64,000 nucleotides of DNA, from NCBI RefSeq assembly GCF_007670255.1, contig NZ_SZVS01000001.1, forward strand, positions 522,501 through 586,500, in the 5' to 3' direction. The notes beneath the pieces are model-generated. The model was not told the origin of the DNA. It was given only the letters and a program-made list of their open reading frames with translations, and made no database searches. Origin of the DNA: Paenarthrobacter nicotinovorans (lineage in GTDB: Bacteria; Actinomycetota; Actinomycetes; Actinomycetales; Micrococcaceae). Shown here piece by piece: positions 45,809 through 53,671 of this stretch; positions within the stretch are counted from its first letter, which is position 1, and every line of letters begins with the position of its first letter. The position numbers were made by a program, and so were the translations under genes.

Positions 45809-47115
45809 CCATCCGCATCAGCTCCATGACCATTGGAGCCAGCTCATGGGCAGTCTCAGCCTCAAGTTATCCGGACACCCCAACAGTCATGTCAGGTGTT
45901 CAGATCACGTGGGGCGGTGACTCCTGCCTTGATCACCCCGAACCTACCCGCTGTGTCATGTCGCTGTGGATTCCAAGGGGCCAGGAATCGTGGATTCCTT
46001 CCCTTGGTGACCCGGTCAAGGTCGATGGTGGGGCAGGAACTCCCGTACGCCTGTTCACAGGCAAGGTGGAGGAAATCCTCATTGCCGATGACCACATGTC
46101 ACATGTGCCCGGTGGGACTCGTGCCGTGGGCGGTTACAAGCTCAACGTCATGGCCTCAGACGCTCTGGCAGAAGCCGGAAAGCTCAGGCTCTCCGCTGAA
46201 CCGTGGCTTTGGGAGTCTGTGTCATCCCGTACCCAAAGGATCAATGACGCATCCAGCGACTATGGAGTTCAGTTCAAGGTGGACAACTCACCTGACGCCA
46301 AGGCTGTAAGCGTAGGCCGTCGTGACGTTGACTCCCTGCCAGCTCTTGAGGCTTACCAGAAAACGGTTATGGCTATGGGCAAACCGGCCATTGCCGTTGA
46401 TGGAGTGGTACAGGCAAGCCCTGACCTGAAACTTCCTAAGGTGCTTCTGTTGGACGCCGGAACCGATGACGTGAAGCCCTCCGAGATAACCGGAGTCCCT
46501 GACCTGTCAGCCGGTGCCATCGTGGATGTTCCGTTCGTGAAGTCCTCCACAACGCTCGTGAATCAGGTGAAGGTCTCCTACCGTGAAGCCCTCACCCCCG
46601 GTGGTGAAGAAATCGAATATGAGTTTGTCCGTAGTGACCAATACTCCGTCAGAAAGAACTCCCCACAGGAGCGCTCTCTGGAATCGGATATGGCATGGGC
46701 TGTCTCCGTTGGATTCACACCGGCAGGGCCATTGGTCACTAAGGCAGAGAACATCATTGCCTCTCAAGGTTCGCCTCAGTGGACGGTCAACGAAACTCTC
46801 TCGCTTGTACTGAAGAACATCACCTACACACCGGCATTCGATCTTCTCTACACAGAAGAATTCCGATTCGGTCAGCTCATCAAGATATCCGGCGCACCCG
46901 GTCTGCTCCCGCAGTTCCTCAGGGTCCGTGGCGGCTCCCTGACATTGGGCGCTGAACAGTCCCTAGAGCTGGAAGTGGAGCCGGTTGAATATTCGGCCCC
47001 TCCTGCCCTGACCCGTAATTCACTGGCTGCTGATCCTGTGGCAAGTGCTTACAAAGTTTCGCAATTCAAAACTATGACTTCTCAAGACCTCCGCGCTATT
47101 GGCGCAAGACTTTAA
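45802..47115 (+). CDS. Minor tail / baseplate protein
   Basis: A 437-residue protein immediately after the tape measure. It has the layout of distal tail or tail-hub proteins (beta-rich N-terminal domain with VRLFTGKVEEILIADD, a middle helical part, C-terminal FGQLIKISGAPGLLPQFLRV). It is the only long tail-tip protein here, so it may combine roles that larger phages split among several proteins. No peptidase motif seen. Confidence 0.65.
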   Translation: MVAIRISSMTIGASSWAVSASSYPDTPTVMSGVQITWGGDSCLDHPEPTRCVMSLWIPRGQESWIPSLGDPVKVDGGAGTPVRLFTGKVEEILIADDHMSHVPGGTRAVGGYKLNVMASDALAEAGKLRLSAEPWLWESVSSRTQRINDASSDYGVQFKVDNSPDAKAVSVGRRDVDSLPALEAYQKTVMAMGKPAIAVDGVVQASPDLKLPKVLLLDAGTDDVKPSEITGVPDLSAGAIVDVPFVKSSTTLVNQVKVSYREALTPGGEEIEYEFVRSDQYSVRKNSPQERSLESDMAWAVSVGFTPAGPLVTKAENIIASQGSPQWTVNETLSLVLKNITYTPAFDLLYTEEFRFGQLIKISGAPGLLPQFLRVRGGSLTLGAEQSLELEVEPVEYSAPPALTRNSLAADPVASAYKVSQFKTMTSQDLRAIGARL

Positions 47116-47123
47116 GGAACCAA

Positions 47124-47597
47124 ATGGATACCTCAGGACTATATCCACAAATGCTGCCTGATACCCCGCTGTATGAAGTGGCGGATTACACGGCGGCACT
47201 CAAGACGGCGCTCTCACCGCGCTATAAGAACATCACCGGCTATGGCTCCCTGTACAAGGCGTACGGCGCTCCATTCACCGTGCCCCGCTGGGTACGTGAA
47301 GGAAAGATGATCAAGCTTGAAGGGCTTATTGGCACCACTCAGACAACCATCTCCATGAACGCAGCCCAACAGTATGACCTCTTCACCATTCCGCTTGAGC
47401 CAACTCCGGTGGATGACAAGATGTTTATGGTTCCGACAACTCCGCAGATGGGTTACTACGGAATTATTTATGTGCGCAAAACGGGAATGGTCCAATTCTG
47501 GTGCAACGGATTCACCAACGTAGCAACAACTAACTTTGCTATCGGTCTGGACAACATCACCTACTACGCCAACACATCCGGATTCACGGCGGTCTAA
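47124..47597 (+). CDS. Minor tail protein, unknown
   Basis: A 157-residue beta-rich protein (IKLEGLIGTTQTTISM, GYYGIIYVRKTGMVQFWCNG). It lies in the tail-tip block between the hub-like protein and the fibre. Probably a small baseplate or receptor-binding component. Confidence 0.55.
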   Translation: MDTSGLYPQMLPDTPLYEVADYTAALKTALSPRYKNITGYGSLYKAYGAPFTVPRWVREGKMIKLEGLIGTTQTTISMNAAQQYDLFTIPLEPTPVDDKMFMVPTTPQMGYYGIIYVRKTGMVQFWCNGFTNVATTNFAIGLDNITYYANTSGFTAV

Positions 47598-47599
47598 TC

Positions 47600-47848
47600 A
47601 TGAGCTACCTGAATCAAGCGCGTTGCGCTAAAGACCCGTTCATCCTTGACCGCGTAGCCGCATGTGCAGCATCAGCCGGAATCAAGAACGCCCCTGCATG
47701 GGCCGCAGAGAATATCTGGCTTGTCAGCAATCAGTTTGTGGCTGCTTACGAGTACGCCTTTGACACCGGAGTTGTGAACCCCGGCGCTGATCCCGCAGCC
47801 GTCACAGACGAAGCCATTCGAGCTGCTGTTTACCAGCTCATCACCTAG
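47600..47848 (+). CDS. Small phage protein in tail block
   Basis: An 82-residue helical protein (MSYLNQARCAKDPFILDRVA, ENIWLVSNQFVAAYEYAFDT). It starts 2 bases after the preceding stop and precedes the fibre. It resembles short proteins found next to phage tail-fibre genes in function-unknown positions. Confidence 0.5.
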   Translation: MSYLNQARCAKDPFILDRVAACAASAGIKNAPAWAAENIWLVSNQFVAAYEYAFDTGVVNPGADPAAVTDEAIRAAVYQLIT

Positions 47849-47856
47849 GAACCCGC

Positions 47857-49254
47857 ATGACCGAACTAACCTATGGCACCGTAAAGGGCCGATTCGATGA
47901 CACCGTTGCCGGTGAGACAGTAGCCATCACAGGCTCAGTTACTTTCGTGGCTGAACCTGACTACTTGCTCAGTGCCGAGACAACACCGAAGACAACCATT
48001 CTCCCGACACCTAAGACTGTGGAGCTGGTAGACGGCGCATTCACTGTCGAGCTACTGGGAACAGACAACGCTTCCTTGAATCCGCTCAAGTGGACCTACC
48101 GCGTTGTGTTTGATCTTGCCATTGCTGGCCGTCCTTACCACCGTGCACCCATCAACATCTCGGTACCTTCCGAAGTGGTCACAGACCTTGCTGACGCAAC
48201 GCCTGTAGCCGCCTCTGAGGGTAACGCGGTTGTCCGTGGACTTCAGGGAGAGACTGGCCCTGTTGGCCCCGCTTCCGTGATTCCTGGACCACAAGGAATC
48301 CGTGGTTCCCGCTGGTTCTACAGTGGCGCTGGAACACCTGATTACTTCAACGTCGCTAATCCGCTTGAAGGGGATATTTTCCTTTACCCATCCAGCCGCG
48401 ACTTCTTCCAGTACCAGAGTGGAACATGGGTCTACGGCGGCAACATCGGAGCCATCAAGGGCGACACAGGACCACAGGGCATCCAAGGCATCCAAGGTCT
48501 TCAGGGCATCCAAGGCGTGAAGGGTGATCCGGGAGGAATCGTGAACCCGGTACAGCTTGCCGCTGGCACCGACTGGAACACCGTGATTGTTTCCGGCATG
48601 TACTTTGCTACAGGTTCGGACATGGCCGGAATGCCCAACAGCGCTCCATCCATGGCTATCGGTGTAAACCTTATGGTGCAAGCTCGCACATCCTCTGTGG
48701 TCACTCAGATTGCTTGGACCGTCAGCAACGCACAGGGACAAATCCAGTTCCAGCGCTCACTTGTTTCCGGCACATGGGGTCCGTGGCGTGTCTTCCGCAA
48801 CACTGTCATTGACCAGACGGCAGGACGCGCTATCTACATGTGGGATGAGCTGAACAACCGAAGCCAGCTCATCTACGGAGATACCGGCGTACGCAACATC
48901 AGCGACTATCTGGACACGTCCAAGTGGTCTGCTGGCATCATCAAGCTTCGCCGCTTTGGATCAGAAGTTGAGTTGCGTGGTCTGGCTCTGGACAACGTGG
49001 CCGGTGTTGTTGGAACCGTGGGCACGCTGAACGCAACTCTGCCGTATGGCTTCCGCAACGCTCACACCGTCACTGGTGTTGGCTCTGTCGGTTCATCGCT
49101 GGCAAGAGTGGTCATCGGCTTTGGTGCCACCAACGCAACGATCATCGGAGTAACCGACTCCGTTATCTGTGACTTCACGGTGAAGTGGCAGACCACGGAT
49201 GCATGGCCTACTTCCCTACCCGGTGCCGCTGACGGCGGTATCCCAAACCTCTAG
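47857..49254 (+). CDS. Collagen-like tail fibre / receptor-binding protein
   Basis: A 465-residue protein. The N-terminal 130 residues are a beta-rich attachment domain. Two collagen-type Gly-x-y stretches follow: GLQGETGPVGPASVIPGPQG near 130-148 and a longer run from GDTGPQGIQGIQGLQGIQG near 205-228. They should trimerise as a stalk. The C-terminal 230 residues (pyocin-knob-like segment ending in a beta-sandwich with CDFTVKWQTTD) would form the receptor-binding head. Confidence 0.75.
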   Translation: MTELTYGTVKGRFDDTVAGETVAITGSVTFVAEPDYLLSAETTPKTTILPTPKTVELVDGAFTVELLGTDNASLNPLKWTYRVVFDLAIAGRPYHRAPINISVPSEVVTDLADATPVAASEGNAVVRGLQGETGPVGPASVIPGPQGIRGSRWFYSGAGTPDYFNVANPLEGDIFLYPSSRDFFQYQSGTWVYGGNIGAIKGDTGPQGIQGIQGLQGIQGVKGDPGGIVNPVQLAAGTDWNTVIVSGMYFATGSDMAGMPNSAPSMAIGVNLMVQARTSSVVTQIAWTVSNAQGQIQFQRSLVSGTWGPWRVFRNTVIDQTAGRAIYMWDELNNRSQLIYGDTGVRNISDYLDTSKWSAGIIKLRRFGSEVELRGLALDNVAGVVGTVGTLNATLPYGFRNAHTVTGVGSVGSSLARVVIGFGATNATIIGVTDSVICDFTVKWQTTDAWPTSLPGAADGGIPNL

Positions 49255-49261
49255 GAAACTA

Positions 49262-49384
49262 ATGACTAAGAACCACCAAGGCGACTGCGTGGACGTTGAT
49301 CCATTCATCCCTACCGGAGTGTGCGCCCTATGCAGCGGCACCCCGCAGGAGACGGAACCTCCCGAAGACCGCATAACCGAATAG
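49262..49384 (+). CDS. Small cysteine-containing phage protein
   Basis: A 40-residue acidic protein (MTKNHQGDCVDVDPFIPTGV to PPEDRITE) with CALC. It starts 7 bases after the fibre stop and is followed by a terminator. Function unknown. Confidence 0.45.
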   Translation: MTKNHQGDCVDVDPFIPTGVCALCSGTPQETEPPEDRITE

Positions 49385-49388
49385 ACCC

Positions 49389-49423
49389 ACCGGCCCTGAC
49401 TACTCTCCTGTGTCAGGGCCGGT
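49389..49423 (+). terminator. Structural-operon terminator
   Basis: ACCGGCCCTGAC (49389-49400) pairs with GTCAGGGCCGGT (49412-49423) over 12 bp with an 11-base loop, then CTGTATGTTG. It ends the long rightward late operon before the accessory gene. Confidence 0.75.
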
Positions 49424-49438
49424 CTGTATGTTGAGGGC

Positions 49439-49837
49439 ATGGAATTCTTATTGCCTCTCCTTGGTGGCGCTCTCGGTGCTGCCCTCATCAACGGCCTTGT
49501 GGCTGTCTACAAGCTCAAGCGCGACCGGCTGACAGAGCATGACCAATGGCTCCGAGATGCCAAGCTTGAGGCTTATTCAGAGTTCTTAGCCGCTGTCAGT
49601 CCCTTCAAAAGGTCTCGCTATTTGCGGGAGGCCGACGACGATCACTACTCCCTGATGTACAACTCCATCTACAGGTTGCAGATCGTGGGAAGCAAGGAAG
49701 TCATTGAGGCGTCAGTCAAGGCCAAGCTGAGCGTAGACCGCCTCTTCAGAAAAGAGATCGAAGCCACAGAAACTTTCGACACGATCAAGGCCCTTGCCGA
49801 GCTGATGAAGCAGGAACTGGAGAGCTTTCGAAAGTAG
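49439..49837 (+). CDS. Membrane-anchored phage accessory protein, unknown
   Basis: A 132-residue protein with one N-terminal hydrophobic helix (LLPLLGGALGAALINGLVAVY) and a charged, helical cytoplasmic part (DQWLRDAKLEAYSEFLAAV to LAELMKQELESFRK). It lies alone behind the late terminator, directly next to attR, where many prophages carry genes expressed in the lysogen. It could be a superinfection-exclusion or other lysogenic-conversion protein; no family is recognised. Confidence 0.6.
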   Translation: MEFLLPLLGGALGAALINGLVAVYKLKRDRLTEHDQWLRDAKLEAYSEFLAAVSPFKRSRYLREADDDHYSLMYNSIYRLQIVGSKEVIEASVKAKLSVDRLFRKEIEATETFDTIKALAELMKQELESFRK

Positions 49838-49860
49838 TAGCACCATATGAAACTGACTAA

Positions 49861-49865
49861 TGGTA
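49861..49865. other. attR core (TGGTA)
   Basis: Five bases shared with 31964-31968. The phage-side arm CACCATATG (49841-49849) and the host-side arm TGCAGTC (49871-49877) are at equal distances from the TG centre as their partners on the left, as expected for serine-integrase sites. Confidence 0.85.
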
Positions 49866-50271
49866 TACAGTGCAGTCATTTCGCTACCTTGCCGGACATG
49901 TGGGCTGCAGCGTCAAGAAAGGGCAAAGGGTCTTGGTCGTTGGGAAGCTTCGGCTAAGGCAGTGGGAGCATGAGGGCCGCATCTACCACGTCGCGGAAAT
50001 CGATGCTGAATCTGTTGGCCATGACCTCATGTGGGGCTCAGCCAACTTCACCCGCATGAACGGGACCGCTCCGGCACCCCTTGAGTCAGTCCCGGTGACG
50101 GAAGACTCAGGCAATCCGCCAGCGGCAGGCGACTGGAACGCCGCTGACAATGACGAGGACCAGGTGCCACCGGAAGATGAATCGGTGCCGGCAGGGCTGG
50201 AGGATTCGGAGGGCGACGGCGGCCTCATGGTCAACACCACAACCGGTGAACTGGTGGGTGCCGGGGCTTGA
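49864..50271 (+). pseudogene. ssbB-like gene, 3' fragment
   Basis: Continues the interrupted SSB frame from Tyr-Thr-Val (TATACAGTG) with QSFRYLAGHVGCSVKKGQRV, LVVGKLRLRQWEHEGRIYH and AEIDAESVGHDL, then an acidic, disordered C-terminal region. It lacks the first strands of the OB fold. A GTG at 49870 could start a truncated product if transcribed from the phage side. The terminal hexapeptide of canonical SSB (DDDIPF type) is absent, which fits an SsbB paralog. Confidence 0.9.
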
Positions 50272-50311
50272 ACGATCCCCCGGCATCCCGAAACCACCCT
50301 AGAGTTGGTGC

Positions 50312-50995
50312 ATGTCCACTGCAGCCCTCGTTGAATCCATTCGTACAAGGTTGCGCGCCGCGGGCGACGCCGAGCGTGCCCGTGGCGCCCAGGCCTACAT
50401 GAAGTCCGAGATGCCTTCCCGTGGCGTCAGGGTGCCGGAGGTGCGCAGGATTGTCAGCTCGGTGGCCAAGGAGTTCCCCCCATCGTCACCGGAAGAGTTG
50501 CGAACGGCAGTCCTGACTCTCTGGCGGGAAGCCGTGGTCCGGGAAGAACGCTACGCGGCCATCGACCTCACCGGCCTGCGGATGGTCAAGGGAGATCTGG
50601 GCATGCTCCCGATCTATGAGGAAATCATCCGGACCGGTGCCTGGTGGGACCTCGTAGATGGGGTATCACACCGGATCTGCGCACTTCTGTTGGCCCACCG
50701 GGACGTCATGACCCCGCTGCTGCTTCGGTGGGCCAACGATGCGGACATGTGGATCCGCAGGGCAGCCATCACGGCGCAACTGGGAGCAAAATCCACGACG
50801 GACACCGAGCTCCTGGCTCAAGTAGTCACAGCAAATCTGGCTGACAAAGAGTTCTTCATCCGGAAAGCCATCGGTTGGGCACTGCGCGAGTACAGCAAGA
50901 CTGATCCCGGCTGGGTCCGCGGCTTTGTCGAAGAAAACCTTGCGGCGCTGAGCCAGTTATCCAAGAGGGAAGCAACTCGGCTACTGCCAGCATGA
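50312..50995 (+). CDS. DNA alkylation repair protein (AlkD-like)
   Basis: A 227-residue HEAT-repeat DNA glycosylase family protein. Signature pieces are MPSRGVRVPEVRR near residues 34-46, GAWWDLVDGVSHR, DADMWIRRAAI and FFIRKAIGWALREYS. AlkD removes 3- and 7-alkylated purines without flipping them. A TAGAGT hexamer at 50300-50305 ends 6 bases before the ATG, consistent with a leaderless transcript. It follows the split ssbB gene but has its own promoter. Confidence 0.9.
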   Translation: MSTAALVESIRTRLRAAGDAERARGAQAYMKSEMPSRGVRVPEVRRIVSSVAKEFPPSSPEELRTAVLTLWREAVVREERYAAIDLTGLRMVKGDLGMLPIYEEIIRTGAWWDLVDGVSHRICALLLAHRDVMTPLLLRWANDADMWIRRAAITAQLGAKSTTDTELLAQVVTANLADKEFFIRKAIGWALREYSKTDPGWVRGFVEENLAALSQLSKREATRLLPA

Positions 50996-51003
50996 CCTGC
51001 TGC

Positions 51004-52575
51004 TCAAATGACAGGACGGTGTCCGGGCTCATCCCGCTTGCGGAACAGACTCTTGGTTTTCGGATCCACAAAGATCAGGTAGACGGCGAAGAGGAGCGCG
51101 ATGATCGCGGCGGCATTCCTGGCCAACGTAAGGGCGAGCCCCAGGTCTTCACTTTGCAGGTACGGGAAGACGTCCAGTTGGTCGGAGATGGCGTACACCA
51201 TGAAGAACGACACGATGAAGTAGACAGCCTTGACCTGCCAGTCGTTGCGGATACCTGTAACAGCGAAGAGCGGAATCAACCACACCACGTACCAGGACTG
51301 GATCATCGGAGCTAGAATAACGATTGCAGCAAAAGCCAGCGTCAGTCGACGCATCAGGCGGTCGTAGTCGCCGCGGAAGATCTGCCAGGCAACGGCGCCA
51401 ACCATGAGGACCTTGCCGGCGTCGTAAACCCACTTCGCCATGCCCCATCCGTCCAGGCCAAAGACGTTGACAATCGATGCGACAACCAAGCCGATCAGCC
51501 CCACGGGCGCGTACCAGATCCAGATGCTGCCCGGAGCGGAGAGTCCGTTGATCCAGCCGAATCCAAAGCCATTGACCAGGCTCAGGGCGTACAGCAGCCC
51601 GAAGCTGATGCCCGCGGTAAGGAACCAATACAGGAATTTTCGCGGCCAGGATGCGCCTTTGCCCGCCCAGAGGAGTCCGATGAAGGGCAGGAACACAATG
51701 GTGATGGGCTTGACGGAGATCGACAGAGTCACCAGGACGATGCCCAGAATGACCCGGCGGGTCGCGCAGTAGTAGAGGCCGGCCAGAGCGAGGCCGATCA
51801 TGAGGGCATCGTTGTGTACGCTGGCGATGAAGTTGGTGAGGAACAGCGGATTGGCCGCCGTCAGCCACAGAGCACGGTGCGGATTGACTCCGTGAAGCTC
51901 CGCCAGCTTGGGTACGTACACAATGCAAAGCACAATCCCCACCAAGGCAACCAGCCGGAAAAGCATAACGCTGGCTTCCGGTTGGACATTGGTTACCCAG
52001 ACGACAAACTGCTCGATCCACAAGAACAACTGCCCGTACGGGACCGGAGCTTCAGTCCACATCTTGTCGGCACCCAACTGGAAGTAATTGGGCAGGGCGG
52101 AGATACCGTTCTTGTACGGATTCATGCCCTCGACCATGAGGCGGCCTTGACCGATGTAGGCGTAAACGTCCCTGCTGAACAGCGGGACCGTGAACATCAT
52201 GGGCAGACCCCAAGCCACCACTGCCTGCAGCGTGGCTTTCCGGGCTTCCAGGCCCCAAACCCGGACACGTTGGCCCAACCGCAGCCAGGCCCGCACCAAC
52301 AGCATCCCGCCGATGGCCAGAAGAACGATGGAGAGCGCGACGCCTGTGCCCTCGGTCCGCATCCAGATAAAGAGCGGTAACCGCCGGAGTTCAGACACGG
52401 GCGCCAGCCAACCCACGCCCAGGGAACCGACCACCATGAACATCGAACCAATGAAACCGGCGATCAGCGGGGAACGTGCGTTATCCACCTCGCTGGTTAC
52501 AGCATCCGCCGTCGGCGCTGCTGTCCCTGCCTTCTGGGCGGCGGGTACGGGCACCGTCATGTAGTCGTCATCCAA
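51004..52575 (-). CDS. MptB-family polyprenol-phosphomannose-dependent mannosyltransferase
   Basis: A GT-C membrane glycosyltransferase of 523 residues (or 518 from the ATG complement of 52558-52560) with about 12 membrane segments. The first outer loop carries FSRDVYAYIGQGRLM with the catalytic Asp and the LMVEGMNPY motif, as in the MptA/MptB alpha-1,6-mannosyltransferases that build lipomannan cores. In Micrococcaceae the product would be a succinylated lipomannan-type glycolipid; that assignment is inference. It is convergent with alkD and divergent from orn. Confidence 0.82.
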   Translation of the reverse strand: MDDDYMTVPVPAAQKAGTAAPTADAVTSEVDNARSPLIAGFIGSMFMVVGSLGVGWLAPVSELRRLPLFIWMRTEGTGVALSIVLLAIGGMLLVRAWLRLGQRVRVWGLEARKATLQAVVAWGLPMMFTVPLFSRDVYAYIGQGRLMVEGMNPYKNGISALPNYFQLGADKMWTEAPVPYGQLFLWIEQFVVWVTNVQPEASVMLFRLVALVGIVLCIVYVPKLAELHGVNPHRALWLTAANPLFLTNFIASVHNDALMIGLALAGLYYCATRRVILGIVLVTLSISVKPITIVFLPFIGLLWAGKGASWPRKFLYWFLTAGISFGLLYALSLVNGFGFGWINGLSAPGSIWIWYAPVGLIGLVVASIVNVFGLDGWGMAKWVYDAGKVLMVGAVAWQIFRGDYDRLMRRLTLAFAAIVILAPMIQSWYVVWLIPLFAVTGIRNDWQVKAVYFIVSFFMVYAISDQLDVFPYLQSEDLGLALTLARNAAAIIALLFAVYLIFVDPKTKSLFRKRDEPGHRPVI

Positions 52576-52707
52576 TCGTTCGCCCGGTAATTTCGGGACA
52601 AAAGTTCTGCGTCTTCGGGGCTTAAGCGACAGGAAGAAACGACACTGCCGCGCTCAAAAATCGTACCATCGGAGCACTTGGAACGGCCGGAAGGATAGGC
52701 TAGGCGC

Positions 52708-53343
52708 GTGCCTATTACTAATGAACGCATCGTCTGGATCGACTGCGAAATGACCGGTCTTGACCTTAAGAACGACGCCTTGATCGAAGTAGCCGCCTTG
52801 GTGACGGATTCCGAGCTCAACATCCTCGGTGACGGCGTCGATGTCGTCATCAAGCCCGATGATGCCGCGCTGGAACAGATGAACGATTTTGTTCGCGACA
52901 TGCATACCCGGTCCAAACTCCTGGACGAGCTCCCGTTCGGAAAGACGATGGCCGAGGCCGAAGCCCAGGTCCTGGAATACATCGAGAAATGGGTTCCGGA
53001 TCCCCGCAAGGCCCCTTTGGGCGGCAACTCCGTGGGAACGGACCGCATGTTCCTGGCGCGGGACATGCCGAACATCGTGGAACACCTGCACTACCGCGTT
53101 ATTGATGTCAGCACCATCAAGGAGCTTTCACGGCGTTGGTTCCCGCGCGCCTACTTCCAGTCGCCTGCAAAGCACGGGGGCCACCGCGCCCTGGGTGACA
53201 TCAAGGACTCCATCGACGAGCTCCGCTACTACCGCGAGGCCGTCTTTGTTCCAGCTCCGGGCCCGGACACCGCCACGGCCCAGCGCATTTCCAAGGAGAT
53301 CATCGCCAGTGCCGAAACCCTGGGATCCAGCGAGGCAGTGTGA
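52708..53343 (+). CDS. orn: Oligoribonuclease
   Basis: 3'-5' exoribonuclease of the DEDDh class, which degrades 2-5 nt RNAs and pGpG. At 211 residues it has D12 and E14 in VWIDCEMTGLD, the LEQMNDFVRDMH segment, the Exo II region GNSVGTDRMFL, and HRALGDIKDSIDELRYYR with the catalytic His and Asp. Start is GTG; TAGGCT at 52696-52701 lies 6 bases upstream with no Shine-Dalgarno. It lies before tRNA-His. Confidence 0.95.
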   Translation: MPITNERIVWIDCEMTGLDLKNDALIEVAALVTDSELNILGDGVDVVIKPDDAALEQMNDFVRDMHTRSKLLDELPFGKTMAEAEAQVLEYIEKWVPDPRKAPLGGNSVGTDRMFLARDMPNIVEHLHYRVIDVSTIKELSRRWFPRAYFQSPAKHGGHRALGDIKDSIDELRYYREAVFVPAPGPDTATAQRISKEIIASAETLGSSEAV

Positions 53344-53475
53344 TCTGCGCCATTTTTGAAGGTTTTTTCGCCAAAACCGGCAAAAGTGGACTTCGCACCC
53401 CAAAACAGCAGGTAAGCTATTTGTCGTTGCCTTCGAGGAAAGCCGGTCAAACGGACTAGCCGCAGAGGGCACATG

Positions 53476-53548
53476 GTGGGCTTAGCTCAGTTGGCAGAGC
53501 GCCTGGTTGTGGTCCAGGAGGTCGCGGGTTCAACCCCCGTAGCTCACC
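53476..53548 (+). tRNA. tRNA-His (anticodon GTG)
   Basis: A 73-base cloverleaf with acceptor pairing GTGGGCT/AGCTCAC, anticodon loop TTGTGGT in a CCTGG/CCAGG stem, and T-arm GCGGGTTCAACCCCCGT. The discriminator is C, the histidine identity base. CCA is encoded at 53549-53551. Confidence 0.94.
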
Positions 53549-53580
53549 CCACCGAGATTGGCTGCAGAGCCGGTTTCCAC

Positions 53581-53612
53581 AAAGGCCGCACCGGTTATCC
53601 GGTGCGGCCTTT
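53581..53612 (+). terminator. tRNA-His terminator
   Basis: A 14-bp perfect stem AAAGGCCGCACCGG with loop TTAT and its complement, followed by GCTTTT. Confidence 0.9.
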
Positions 53613-53671
53613 GCTTTTAACCCGGATCCGGAACATCCCGGACCCCAGCGATAACCAGAGGAAGAACCGAC

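Larger units (their letters stand above)
31964..49865. mobile_element. Complete small siphovirus-type prophage (about 17.9 kb)
   Basis: The element is bounded by the TGGTA cores and splits an ssbB-like gene. All genes point right, in the order integrase, small control proteins, primase/helicase, membrane/lysis genes, HNH, terminase, portal, protease-capsid, connector, tail, fibre and accessory gene. The DNA is more AT-rich than the host and uses codons such as CTA and AAG/AAA freely. Core structural genes appear intact with short gaps and overlapping stops and starts, so the element could be functional. No repressor, methylase or recombination genes are recognisable. The tape measure (572 residues) predicts a tail of roughly 85 nm by the usual ruler rule, which is inference. 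Confidence 0.95.

Noticed and set aside
48481..48530. The GIQ repeats as a CRISPR-like or nucleotide repeat array
   Set aside because: The repeats are in-frame Gly-x-y codons of the tail fibre, with no spacers. No CRISPR array was seen anywhere in the window.
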